From the NCBI GenBank assembly GCA_030522415.1, contig CM060109.1:28297392-28361391 (forward strand): DNA of 64,000 bases, written 5' to 3'. Below are positions 12,696 to 23,164 of this stretch, one piece after another. The notes under the pieces were generated by a model that did no database searches, was not told the origin of the DNA, and worked only from the letters and a program-made list of their open reading frames with translations. The translations under genes and the position numbers were made by a program. Numbering within the stretch: position 1 is the stretch's first letter; every line of letters starts with the position of its first letter. Source of the stretch: Channallabes apus (taxonomy: Eukaryota; Chordata; Actinopteri; Siluriformes; Clariidae).

Positions 12696-13168
12696 AAAAA
12701 TTGACTAAATCAATGCAAACTATGGGGAGTAAAAACTGGGTTGATTTGTTATCTGCTGTTCTAGCTGAAATGAGAATGACACCAAGAAAAGACGTGCACA
12801 TGTCACCACATGAAATTTTATTTGGCAGACCCTTTCCCGTGCCATGGAGGAAAGGTAAACCCGTGATAGGAACAACTGATCTTGATGTACATATTGCTGA
12901 ATATTCTGCTGCTCTAATAGATACTCTAACTAAGCATTATGAACAAATTGCTGATGTGACTCCAATACCCTCAACATCCATTAGTGTGGGAGATACTTTT
13001 CTGGTAAAATCTTTGACCCCCAGAAAACTGGGAGATTGTAAATATGACGGACCAGCAGAAATAGTCGCAATCTCTTGTACTGCTATCCTAACTGATCTTT
13101 TTCCACAGTGGATCCATGCTACTAGGCTGAAGAGATGTCCTGTCGGCTTAAGATCAAAAGATGAATAA
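12696..13168 (+). pseudogene. Retroviral integrase C-terminal remnant
   Basis: An uninterrupted frame of about 157 codons covering the end of the integrase core and the C-terminal domain. MSPHEILFGRPFPVPW is the conserved post-core block of gammaretrovirus-like integrases, and DTFLVKSLTPRK with DGPAEIVAIS matches the SH3-like DNA-binding region. The zinc domain and catalytic Asp/Asp/Glu residues are missing, lost together with RT and RNase H. Confidence 0.8.
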
Positions 13169-13645
13169 ATGCTTGTGTATTATTATCTTTCTTTCTTTGT
13201 GATTTTTTTGTCTTCTAGCTTAAAGATGTGCTGCAGTGATGTCCAACCCGTGACGTGACACAGAGGTGAGGGGATGACATGACACAGAGGGATTGCCTTG
13301 GATTGCCACTGGATGACTTCACTTCAATTGCCACTGGACGACTTCACTTCTGCTATTAGTGAATCATTCCTGGTGGTGTCTTAGCGCCTCGTGAGGTGGG
13401 ACGAGTGCAGATTGGGCGTGCCTGCACTCCAAGCACTGTAGCGTCAAGAAAGGCAAGAGTTCACCACTAGTAGTTATTTATGAGTCAGACCTGTTGTCAC
13501 TTAGGTCCATGCATTCTTCACTGTGTGCAAAATCTTTTGTATAAGTATGTTTCAGGTTATGTTCCTGTGCCGCGTCTGACGACCTATTATCCGCCGGCGA
13601 CTTCTGGAAAGGTCTGAGTTTTATTCAACGATGTTTCCTATAAAT
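13169..13645 (+). other. Region where env would be expected; no env
   Basis: About 480 bp between the integrase stop and the polypurine tract with no long frame. It contains a doubled 25-base unit (ATTGCCACTGGA...) near 13298-13350. An envelope gene is absent, whether deleted or never present. Confidence 0.6.
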
Positions 13646-13658
13646 AAAAGGGGGGAAT
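13646..13658 (+). other. Polypurine tract
   Basis: AAAAGGGGGGAAT directly before the 3' LTR, the expected primer for plus-strand DNA synthesis. Confidence 0.85.
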
Positions 13659-14070
13659 TGTAGGGAATATTTCATTTCTAGTGTATTTCATGATATTATG
13701 TGTGCACGAGAACAGAGTGCTTTCTTTCTTTGACCTCGATGAGCAAACACATTCCTTAGTATAATCTATGTTCAGGTCATAAAACCATTGGAGGCTCCTA
13801 TAAGAACAACTCCCAAGCTCCTGTTCTTCTCCATGTTATCTTTTATAAACATTCCGGACCAGATATAACCGCTTCTGCACCCTCCTTTTGGTGCTTTGTG
13901 TGTGTGTGCATATATATACTTCTGTCTTCCACAATAAACTTTGAAAGTCTCACTGAGCACTGACTTGTGTGATTCATTGAGGGGTTCCCTGAGCTCAAGC
14001 AGGACAGCAGAATACAGGCGGAGCACTGAGTAGACCAAAGGGGGTCTAACAAATTCAAGAAATCCTTACA
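13659..14070 (+). repeat. 3' LTR of the endogenous retrovirus
   Basis: 412 bp, TGTAGGG...CCTTACA, matching 7435-7864. It is followed by the TAGTG target duplication at 14071-14075. Polyadenylation AATAAA lies near 13932. Confidence 0.85.
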
Positions 14071-14075
14071 TAGTG

Positions 14076-15479
14076 TGTGAAGAGCCCTCTTGTTTTTATA
14101 AAGATGTTTTTTAACATCCAGGGCTTTTGGGGGATTTTAACACGTTCAGAAAGTAATGAAAATCAGCACACATTGGAATCTGCTGGCATTAGGATGCCTG
14201 AACGGCTGGACCATAGGCATGACACAGGGCCTTCACATATACTACATAGCTCATACAAACCCCCATGTACAGTATACAGTATATGCACATTTAGAACTCA
14301 TTGTGCTGAACGACTTTCAGTGTGCATATCATGGGATCTACTTAATAGGAAGTCAGTTACAGGAAGTCAAAACGATATATGATATATTTCCAGTCTGATC
14401 TCAAGACATAAAGGATGCAAATGTATGAAGGGATTCAGTTATGACAATACCTTGAGCTTATGCTGAAAAGTAGCTAATAACTTCCTGAGTGACATCATAT
14501 TGAGTGACATCACATTGCGTTACATCATAATGTTAGGCCTTTTTCCAGCATTCGGGGCTTTTTGGAGGTCTTAACAGAAAATTCACCCTATTCTAGAATT
14601 CTGTCATAATGGTTTTGGTATGTCCCCTGTAAGTGCACTGTGCCCACTGTCTTTCTGGTGCAGGCCATCAATGCTTGCAACTATATTTTTCCTATTATTG
14701 TTTATTTTTGTTACTTGTGTAATAATGAATGGGATTGCAGTTCATTTCTTCATCAGTTCATTCAACATTCAATCAGCAATTTGATCATCAGCAGCACTAC
14801 TGTTTCTAGAGTATGTTCTTTAAGTTTGTGTTGTCATAATATTATGATCATTTTAAGACATGTTGCCTTGTAGTTTCCAATATTTGCAAACTATTTATTC
14901 ATCCTCAAACAAACAAATATTGCTCCAAGAATGTCATAACTATTTTAAATAATAATGGTCAAGTTGTATTTGAAATTCTGAAAACTATTACTATATAATT
15001 ATGGATTAGTTTTTTATGTAGCCACAACAGAAAAAAAATCAATAATGTTTATTTATTTATTTTTTATTATTCCTGAGAAGAAGTTCAGCTACCACAAATA
15101 TGTGTGCAACCGCAAAGATGTGGCTAATTGGGATTTTCTTTTTGTGTATTTCCAATACTGATTTTTATGCATCAGTCCCTAGAGATTAGACATTTGTGCA
15201 GAATAAAAAATCAAACCAGTTCATCTGGCACCAACAACCATGCCATGTTTACAATCACAAAGTTAAAAGCAATTCTCCCTGACTGAATATAGAGACATAT
15301 CTAATGCATTCACATTCAACATTCCGATGCAAAAACTCATATTTTTGGGAACAAGATTAACTTCAACCTCAGACATAGACCAGTTTATAAGCAAGACAAC
15401 AGAGTAGAACTAAAAGAGGGACCTAGCTCCCCCAGGTCTGTGGAGCGTGTCTTCACAATACAAGTGGGGTATTATGAAG
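14076..15479. other. AT-rich interval without recognised genes
   Basis: About 1.4 kb with only short chance frames. No transposase, RT or tRNA-like motif was recognised. It may be ordinary intergenic DNA. Confidence 0.5.
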
Positions 15480-16313
15480 CGATATCGCGGACAATATTCA
15501 AATGCAATTGCAAATTGCATTTGCAATTGCGTTTCCCATATGTGGATGCACAAAGTGTGCCATAATTCAAATGCAATTGCAAACTTTGCATTACCGTTTG
15601 CTGATTCGCCTTTGTGAACGTACACAGACTGCCAAATTTCAAATGAAAAAACAAAGTCCATTTGCATTTGTATTTCCCAGGTCTTACACGTCATGAACCT
15701 GTCATATTTAAATATCAAAATCAATTACCACATTTGCTTTTTCACTTTCTCTGCGCCGCGCGTCAAGCCGGCCAAAATTCAAACGCAATCGCTAATCCAT
15801 TTGCAATTGCATTTCCAACACGTTACACAGAAACCTGTCAATCAGCGTCAGGGGCGGGTCTATACTGTGGGGCGGGATTGTATAGGGAGTGACGTCACTC
15901 GCAGTCGCAGACCAAGAGGGGGATATTTGAGCAATGGAGGTGAACCGAGATTATCTCATTTGTTTATCAAGAAATAAACACACAAAAGTGACAAATCGCA
16001 TATTTTCTTGCTCCGGAGTGGACAGAGAAGTTTTTACAAATAAAAATATTTTTAGATCTTCTCCTGTTACAGCCTGCTGGAGCTAAATCTTTCAGAAACA
16101 CTGCGTACCGGTGTTATGCGCTAAAAAGCCTCCCTGCCACTGATTGCACCCCCCCTCCCCAACATAACCTCTATTATATTACAACATAAATTAATAGGTT
16201 TATGATTTACAAATTGCACCAAACGAATTTGATTCTAAAATAATCTATATACAAAAAAAACACATGTAGTATAGGGGGGAAATATATTAATTATATATTA
16301 TTTTCATATACAA
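15480..16313 (+). repeat. Left arm of the foldback
   Basis: Inverted counterpart of 16525-17366. It contains the four dyad modules, a GC-rich stretch with GGGGCGGGTC and TGACGTCA near 15850-15896, and a C-run near 16148-16160. Open frames in the arm are chance products of the repeats. Confidence 0.85.
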
Positions 16314-16524
16314 ATATTTTTTTCCTCTGTTTGAGTTGTTAAAACAGTTGTCGTTGACTATAGTTATCTTTCTTTGTTTTTTTAAGTGTTTTATACAGCC
16401 AGAAGTTTGGATTGTTGAGTGAAAATAGTTTTGTGGCATGTATGTGCTTGTTTTTTTTTCTACACAATTAAACATTTGCATGAACATCTTCTGAGAGGGG
16501 TGATTCCAGAATTTTTGCCAGGGG
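16314..16524. other. Loop of the foldback
   Basis: 211 bp of AT-rich sequence with no partner in the arms. The only frame is short, minus-strand and lysine/asparagine-rich, without recognised domains. Confidence 0.7.
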
Positions 16525-17366
16525 TTGTATATGAAAATAATATATAATTAATATATTTTCCCCCTATACTACATGTGTTTTTTTTAAATATATAGATTAT
16601 TTTAGAATCAAATTCGTTTGGTGCAATTTGTAAATCATAAACCTATTAATTTATGTTGTAATATGATATGTGATAGAGGTTATGTTGGGGGGGGGGGGGC
16701 AATCCGTGGCAGGGAGGCTTTTTAGCGCATAACACCGGTACGCAGCGTTTCTGAAAGATTTAGCTCCAGCAGGCTGTAACAGGAGAAGATCTAAAAATAT
16801 TTTTATTTGTAAAAACTTCTCTGTCCACTCCGGAGCAAGAAAATATGCGATTTGTCATTTTTGTGTGTTTATTTCTTGATAAACAAATGAGATAATCTCG
16901 GTTAACCTCCATTGCTCAAATATCCCCCTCTTGGTCGGCAAGTGCGAGTGACGTCACTCCCTATACAATCCCGCCCCACAGTATAGACCCGCCCCTGACG
17001 CTGATTGACAGGTTTCTGTGTAACGTGTTGGAAATGCAATTGCAAATGGATTAGCGATTGCGTTTGAATTTTGGCCGGCTTGACGCGCGGCGCAGAGAAA
17101 GTGAAAAAGCAAACGTGGTGATTGATTTTGCTATTTAAATATGACCAGTTCATGACGTGTAAGACCTGGGAAATACAAATGCAAATGGACTTTGTTTTTT
17201 CATTTTAAATTTGGCAGTCAGTGTGCGCTCGCAAAGGCGAATCAGCAAACGGTAATGCAAAGTTTGCAATTGCATTTGAATTATGGCACAGTTTGTGCGT
17301 CCACATATGGGAAACGCAATTGCAAATGCAATTTGCAATTGCATTTGAATATTGTCCGCGATATCG
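16525..17366 (-). repeat. Right arm of the foldback
   Basis: Inverted counterpart of 15480-16313. The tandem duplication begins at 16833 inside this arm, so its outer 534 bp recur at 24525-25058. Confidence 0.85.
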
Positions 17367-17607
17367 TTCCATAGGGTATAGCTTTGACAACAGTTAAAAA
17401 TATTTAAAAAACAGTTAAAAATAATTTTACATGATGTTAGAATTATTTTATATATAAAGGAGTTATTTCTACTCTCTTGCTCTCTTCCTCATACTGTAGA
17501 TCTGATATTAACGTGTTAAATCTTCCCTGCTGCTATCTTCCTGTCTCCCCCTCTCTCCCTCTCTCTCTCCCCCTCCGTCTCCTTCCACCTATCTATCTTC
17601 CTCTCCT
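17367..17607. other. Interval with pyrimidine-rich tract
   Basis: AT-rich sequence followed by a CT-rich tract (about 17520-17608). The tract also precedes the LINE 3' end at 25216-25300 and 37205-37312, so it belongs to a wider repeat. Confidence 0.5.
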
Positions 17608-17821
17608 TTGATTCAAATTCAAATTTTATTTGTCACATACACAGTTATACACAGTATGATATGCAGTGAAATGCTTATACGACAGCCAGTGACCTTAAAA
17701 AGAAAATAAAAGCTTATACGTAAGGAATAAATATCAATAAAAAGAAATACTAAAGGCAATAAATTTAACTAGTAAAATAAACTGTACAAATATGGCATAA
17801 TAAAAATATTACAAAATATAG

Positions 17822-17824
<3 letters not shown>
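17608..17824 (-). mobile_element. LINE-type 3' end fragment
   Basis: On the minus strand the sequence ends in TGTGACAAATAAAATTTG followed by AATTTG repeats, a typical 3' terminus of a fish LINE or LINE-dependent SINE. Other copies lie at 25300-25518 and 37313-37545. No coding part remains. Confidence 0.6.

Positions 17825-17902
<78 letters not shown>
17825..17902. repeat. TA microsatellite
   Basis: About 39 uninterrupted TA units in unit 1. The same site in unit 2 (25519-25537) has only about 9, the largest difference between the units. Confidence 0.95.
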
Positions 17903-17910
<8 letters not shown>

Positions 17911-17916
17911 TATATT

Positions 17917-18287
17917 TATTCATTCATTCATTTTCTATACCGCTTAATCCTGTGTTCAGGGTCGCGGGGGGCCTGGAGCCTATCCCAGGAGACTTCGGGC
18001 ACTAGGCGGGGTACACCCTGGACAGGGTGCCAATCCATCGCAGGGCACACACACATACTCACACACCCAATCACACACTACGGGAAATTTAGGAACGCCA
18101 ATTAGCCTAACCTGCATATCTTTGGACTGTGGGAGGAAACCAGAGTTCCCGGAGGAAACCCACCAAGCACGGGGAGAACATGCAAACTCCATGCACACAG
18201 AGACGGGAATCGAGCCTGGCCGGGGAATCGAACGCAGACCCTGCAGGTGCAAGGCGACAGTGCTAATCACTACACCACCGCGCCGCC
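17917..18287 (-). mobile_element. tRNA-derived SINE with GAATGAAT tail
   Basis: On the minus strand the head GGCGGCGCGGTGGTGTAGTG holds an A-box-like TGGTGTAGTG and a B box GCGTTCGATTCC. The body includes GCACCCTGTCCAGGGTGTAC and the tail is ATGAATGAATGAAT at 17918-17935. A plus-strand copy lies at 55631-56005. It is non-coding and interrupts a tRNA-like cassette that is continuous in the diverged copy near 37810. Confidence 0.85.
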
Positions 18288-18895
18288 TATTTATATATTG
18301 TAAATATACAATTGTGCTAAGAGCGCCGTATCCTAACCACTAAACCATGAGGGATTAATGGCTACCTCATGGAAATGCCGGGTATTTAACCCGCGACCTT
18401 ATACACGCAAAGCATTGTTTTTTCGGGATCTCACCAGGACATTTACAATGGTTCATTTTCTTTGTAGTAACATATGTCTATAGCACAGGCGTTTGGTCAA
18501 ACATATATAAACCGATCATTTGCTGTTAATAAACAGAGACCTTTCTGACAGACAACGTGTGTGTGTGGGTGTGTGACTGAGTCATGGAGATGCCGGGTAT
18601 TCAACCTAGGACATCATACACGCGAAGCATTGTGTGTGTGTGTGTGTTTGACTGAGTCTCTACTGGTGTCAGAAAAGCTTACCGAAGTGTAGCGCAGTCG
18701 CCTCGTCTACTAAGCGAACTTTAGAAAAACTTTATAAATATGTAGTGCAAAAAAACATGTGCCTTAAGCAGGAATCGAACCCGGGGCTACCGCGTGAGAG
18801 CGCGGAATCCTAACCACTAGACCACCGGGTATTAAGGTCTAGCTCATGGAGATGCCGGGTATTCAACCTAGGACATCATACACGCGAAGCATTGT
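18288..18895 (-). repeat. Cassettes of tRNA-Ala-like and tRNA-Glu-like sequences
   Basis: On the minus strand a 3' half of tRNA-Ala (CGC-type, GCTTCGCGTGTAT, then a GGTTGAATACCC B box and CCGGCATCTCCA) is followed after about 13-20 bases by a tRNA-Glu-like sequence (GTCTAGTGGTTAGGATTC, CTC-type anticodon, GGGTTCGATTCC). Pairs: Ala 18846-18893 with Glu 18764-18832; Ala 18369-18417 with Glu 18314-18353. A lone Ala half is at 18586-18635. Ala parts lack their 5' halves and Glu acceptor stems do not pair, so none is a functional tRNA gene. CA/GT runs lie between cassettes. Confidence 0.8.
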
Positions 18896-19007
18896 GTGTG
18901 TGTGTGTGTGTGTGTGTGTTTGACTGAGTCTCTCCTGAGACTCTCCTGAGAGGAAAAGCTTACCGAAGCATATCGCACTCGCCTCGTCTACTAAGTGTCT
19001 GTGGAGA

Positions 19008-19140
19008 TTCATTCATCCAGGTAGAAGTTTCTTCTAAATAAAGTTTAATTTACAAAACCACTGGACTTACAAACTTACTTAAAAACACAAGACGTTTCAG
19101 TGTTCATCCAAACACCTTCATCAGTTGTTTGGTGCACAGG
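19008..19140 (-). mobile_element. Penelope-like element end with hammerhead-like motif (tentative)
   Basis: On the minus strand this reads CTGATGA (19124-19118), a hairpin-forming stretch, then GAAACGTC (19098-19091). This is the CUGAUGA...GAAA core order of hammerhead ribozymes, which are known from Penelope-like retroelements. The helix GGTGTT/AACACT can form but is offset by one unpaired A from the ideal geometry. The flanking AT-rich sequence with an AATTAAACTTTATTTAG block looks like an element end. No RT is present. Confidence 0.4.
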
Positions 19141-19700
19141 AAGTAACTCTGGCAAATGTAGACACAAAGGGGTCACATGATCTAAATCACATGACAGGTG
19201 TTAGTCCAATTGTGTGCCAGAGAAGATGGTGCTCCAGCAGCTTAAGCAGATTTTTCCCCTCTCCTGCCTATGAGGTACCTCTCCTGCTGTGTACCTTGTC
19301 TGTTCATCCCTTGGGTCTCAGGCTACTAGCCTGTTTAGCCAGTAGTCTGATTAGCTACTAGCTAGCTTAGCAGCTAGTGAGGATAACAGCTAGTAGACCT
19401 AGCCAAGCCTGTCTAGTGTTTGTTTATCCCTTGCATGTATAGTCCCTAGTGTTTAGTCCGCTAGTCTGTTTAGTGTGTCTTGTCTCGTCCAGTCTGTATC
19501 CCATGTCTGTATTGTATCAGTGTGTGTAATCCCTAGTCTTATGTCTAAGTGTTTTGAGTTCCGTTTGTAGTATGCTCTACGTTTTTAGCCAACTTCCGTT
19601 GTTTGTTTCTGTTATTATTAAAGACTTTGTTTCACGACATCCCCTCTGCGTCTATTCCTTGCCACACCATGCCCACAGTCTAACATCTAACAGTTCGTGA
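19141..19700 (+). other. Unassigned repeat, possibly a solo-LTR-like end
   Basis: CTAG-rich repetitive sequence followed by TTATTATTAAAGACTTTG near 19610-19630 and a TTCGTGACA end near 19693. Promoter-distal LTR ends of fish gypsy elements look like this, but no matching second LTR or clear start was found. Confidence 0.3.
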
Positions 19701-20056
19701 CACCCGCCCCGCGACCATTAAATAGACATACTTTGGACTCCCAAACATTAGATGTAGCAGCCTGACCTTTTTTTCTTTTAATGATGTAAATTCCCGACCT
19801 CAATTTCTCCCACACTTGCATCTTCACTTTTATTTCTTTGTTTTTGTTGTGACTGGTGGCGGTAGCTGCTTGGCGCTTTCGTGACTTGTCACGTGACGTA
19901 ACCTTATCAAAGAACTTAATCAAATATGAAAATAGATATTCCCAAATATTTAATATAGGCTGTAGGGAATTGCACGCAACATACATGGATTTTTTTATTA
20001 AATTTTGTTTTTAATGTTAATGTCAAAGTTGTTTGTTTAAAGTTAATGTCAAACCC

Positions 20057-20060
<4 letters not shown>

Positions 20061-20126
<66 letters not shown>
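20061..20126. repeat. TA then CA microsatellite
   Basis: About 27 TA units followed by CA repeats. The counterpart in unit 2 (27694-27762) differs in both repeat counts. Confidence 0.95.
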
Positions 20127-20127
<1 letters not shown>

Positions 20128-20668
20128 ATGCCATTCAAAAGTTTGGGGTCACTTTCTAACTAATGATCGTTCCTGATTTTTATTACTTTCTACATTGTAA
20201 AGGAATGCTGAAGGCGTACAAAAAATGCATTAATTTCCTTTGAACAGTTGATATTGAGATGTGTCTGCTACTTATGCTCTGTAAAGACTTCATAACGCCT
20301 CTAATCTGAGGTGCTGTTAATTGTTAATTTTTCAGGCTGATAACTCTAAATGAACTTCTCGTCTGCGGCAGAGGTAGGTTTTGGTCTCGCCCTCCTGGGA
20401 TGGCCTTCATGAGAGCCAGTTTCATTATGGTGCTTGACGGATTTTGCAAATGCACTTGACAATACTGTTCTTGCAAGAACTATTACAGAAAGGCTGACCT
20501 CTGTGTCTTAAAATAACAACTAACTGTTGTTGTTAAGTAATTACCTAATTCCATATGTGTTATTTTATACTTTTGAAATCCCCAGTATTGTTGCAGAATG
20601 TAGAAAATAAATCACTAAACAAAAACAAAGAAATATGCAAGTGACTCCAAACTTTTGAACGGTAGTAT
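20127..20668. mobile_element. Tc1/mariner-related MITE
   Basis: About 540 bp bounded by imperfect inverted repeats: left ATTCAAAAGTTTGGGGTCAC, right end complementary to GTTCAAAAGTTTGGAGTCAC. Internal sequence has no transposase frame. Such ends are characteristic of Tc1-related non-autonomous elements in fish. The exact target duplication is obscured by the adjacent CA repeat. Confidence 0.7.
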
Positions 20669-20677
20669 ACACACATA

Positions 20678-22050
20678 CACTACTCACAATAAGTTAGGGA
20701 TATTGTGAGAGACTTAGTGGATGTCATACATATGGTGTTTGTTTCACTTCAGACATTTTTGGGATAGGGAGGCAATTGTATTGGAGTGATAGACACAATA
20801 ATGATTGTGTACAGGTGTGCCTTATATTGGGGCCAATCCCAAAAGACAACCTTTTTCAATGTGTCATCAATTTCAACATACTGTGGGTATAAAAAGCTGG
20901 TATTGTCAGTAAGTCATTCTAAGTTCATCATTCAAACAGGCCCGAAAACACAACGTCACTTAACGGATGAGCACCGCCACCTGGCCATGGCGAGATGGCA
21001 GGCAGTCAGATGTTGCTCGTGAACTAGGTGTGTTTCAAAGTGTCATCAGCAGACTTGCATCAAGACACAGAACTATTGGCAGAGTTCATGACAGACCCAG
21101 GAGTGGAGCCCCACGAGTGACACACCGCAACGATGACCAGTACCTAAGGACCTATGCACTCAGACATCGGCCTGCAACTGCCACACAGCAACCGATTCCA
21201 CCGCTTTGGCTTGAATGCCGGACGACCGTTGCAGGTGACTCCACTGACACCAAGAACGTTAATGTTTGCAGTGGGCACAAGACCATGTGACCTGGACAAT
21301 GCAGCAGTTGTCTACCGTCCTGTTCACTGATGAGTGCCATCGGCGTTGCTGGAGAAGGCGAGGTGAGCGATACACTGAGGTCAACATGGTCCCCAGGGTT
21401 TGCTTTGGTGGAGGAGGTGCAACAGTCTGGGCAGGCATCATCAGTCAGCGCAAAACAGATTTGGTTATTGTACATGGCTCAGTCACTGTATGTTCTTACC
21501 TCAGAGACATCATTGAACCCATCATCATCCCCCAATTCCGCCAGCACACCCTCAACTTTCTGTTCATGCATGATAATGCTCCACCACATCGTGGCAGAAT
21601 TGTCACAACTCGACTTCAGGAAGTTGGAGTGCCTCATATGGTAATTGCCATTAATGTTCCCTGACCTGACCACCATAGAGCATGTCTGGGACCAGTTGAA
21701 GCAGTGACTGGATGATCGTACCCCACCGCCACGTGACCTGGTAGAACTGCGTGTAGCACTTCAGAACAACATCATGAGGTTAGTGAGGAGCATGAGACGT
21801 TACTGTCAAGATGTCATTGCGGAAAATGATGGAGACACCAGCTACTGACATTGTACATTTTTGTTATTTGGGGCTATCCCTGTTATTGTCAATTTTTGCG
21901 GTAATAAATATTAAACGAATGAAAATGGTGTTTCTTCTCATACATTATTAGTAGAATCAAAGGGAACTTTTACATATTTCATTCAAACTCAGAGCAAATA
22001 GGAAAAGCACTCACGTAAATGACAATATCCCGAACTTATTGTGAGTAGTG
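20678..22050 (+). mobile_element. Tc1/mariner transposon, decayed
   Basis: 1373 bp with 28-bp terminal inverted repeats starting CACTACTCACAATAAGTT, differing at one position (A or C at base 19), each flanked by TA (20676-20677 and 22051-22052) as required for Tc1/mariner insertion. The transposase inside is broken. The same copy is present in unit 2 at 28314-29686, so it predates the duplication. Confidence 0.9.
20967..21730 (+). pseudogene. Tc1-like DD34E transposase, frameshifted
   Basis: N-terminal helix-turn-helix part (HLTDEHRHLAMARWQ, ISRLASRHRTIGRVHDRPRS) in one frame, then the catalytic part in another. The first Asp is in LFTDECH near 21320-21340, the second in MHDNAPPH near 21565-21590 and the Glu in [14 protein letters not shown] near 21662-21700. 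At least three frame changes or stops separate these blocks. It once cut and pasted the element at TA sites but cannot now be translated whole. Confidence 0.8.
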
Positions 22051-22052
22051 TA

Positions 22053-23160
22053 TATATATATCATACTGTCTCTCTTTTCCCCTTTCCATGAAGTAGTATA
22101 CAGTATGTCACTGTGGTTACAGCAATCATACGTCCTTAGGAAATAATTAATCTCACTGTGTCAGTGATTCAAAAATATGTTTTGTGCAGGTATATCAGGC
22201 CTACCATAATCAAGGACAAGGTTATCACCACAGGATACAGGTGCACACAGAGGATCAGGAAAAGCTTGTGATGCAATGATAAAATAACATTCCTTTCTCT
22301 GAGGGTTTAATTACTGCTTCCATAAATCCACTAGAACCAGCACACAACAGCAGAGTTGCTAAAGCAGAATATAAATGTTGTGCAATATATACATTCTAAA
22401 CTGACATTTAATATCCAAAGAGTTTATTCCTATGAGGCAGAAAAAATCTACACAATAATATCTTGATGAATAATCTTGCCATGGTAATGCTATCCTATAG
22501 TGTAATATACAGTTACTGGATTCAATTGGATTATTTAACAGGATTTCATTTCAGGACACCAGAACAGGGACCATGTGGAAGATGAATTAAAAACATGTAG
22601 CCTCGGATTGAAAATTTGTTCTGCAAGACGAGCAACGATTTTTAATAGATTTTGACTTGAAAAACAAAGTCTTGGTTTACGAATACCTTTGTTTTGATAC
22701 CGAGTGTCACGTGAGTCAACGGTTTTTTCTCTCTCTTGCACTGGGGAAGTGTGGGTAATCGTCTCCCATGCTGGATCTTAGTGCGCGTTTCTTACTGGTA
22801 TAATCAACATCCATGCATACGTGTACTGTTTACTGACTCTGTATGCGTGTAAAACATCTTTTATTTTGTGTTTGTAAGTGCGTGTGTACAGTGAGTGTGT
22901 ATTGTTTATTTTAACACGTGTGTACGTGTGTGTAAAGCAAAAGGAAGTCTCATTAGAGAGGTTAAAGATCCATTTTTCAAAGATAAAGTGCAGGTTCTTT
23001 TTTTTTCTTTTTACTTTACAGCAGTGATTCCGTTAGTGTGCGCTCACTCGAGAGTTGTGTTGTTTGGTACCAAACAACAAGAAGCAGGCTCTAGATCGCT
23101 TCAGATCTGTATTGCGGTCTTTTGACAAGAAACTTATTAAACTTTAATAAGAGAACTCAT
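22053..23160. other. Unassigned interval
   Basis: About 1.1 kb of AT-rich sequence with GTGT-rich patches (22860-22940) and no recognised gene or element end. The unit 2 copy is at 29689-30796. Confidence 0.45.
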
Positions 23161-23164
23161 GACT

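Larger units (their letters stand above)
15480..17366. mobile_element. Giant foldback element with about 840-bp inverted arms
   Basis: Both ends read CGATATCGCGGACAATATTC inwards. The left arm (15480-16313) and right arm (16525-17366) are inverted copies at roughly 95% identity by eye, around a 211-bp loop. Each arm carries four dyad modules rich in TTCAAATGCAATTGC and its complement (left arm near 15498-15538, 15566-15602, 15637-15679 and 15776-15816). No transposase is encoded and I see no convincing target duplication, so it is a non-autonomous foldback DNA element or a long hairpin of other origin. The right arm contains a breakpoint of the tandem duplication. Confidence 0.8.

Noticed and set aside
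13905..13915. Separate promoter from TATATATA in the 3' LTR
   Set aside because: It is part of a short GT/AT simple repeat; the TTATAAACA upstream fits the LTR promoter position better.
15498..15700. Open frames rich in Gln, Ala and Phe within the foldback arms (also 17150-17390 and 24842-25082)
   Set aside because: They are translations of the TTGCAATTGC dyads in several frames and both strands, without domains; a product of repeat structure.
18122..18343. Open frames across the SINE at 17917-18287 and its copies (also 25756-25977 and 55516-55843)
   Set aside because: They follow the SINE sequence on both strands and contain no protein domain; the polymerase III boxes explain the sequence.
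18764..18832. Functional tRNA-Glu gene
   Set aside because: D arm, anticodon and B box are good, but the acceptor and part of the T stem do not pair and the 3' flank is shared with other dispersed copies.
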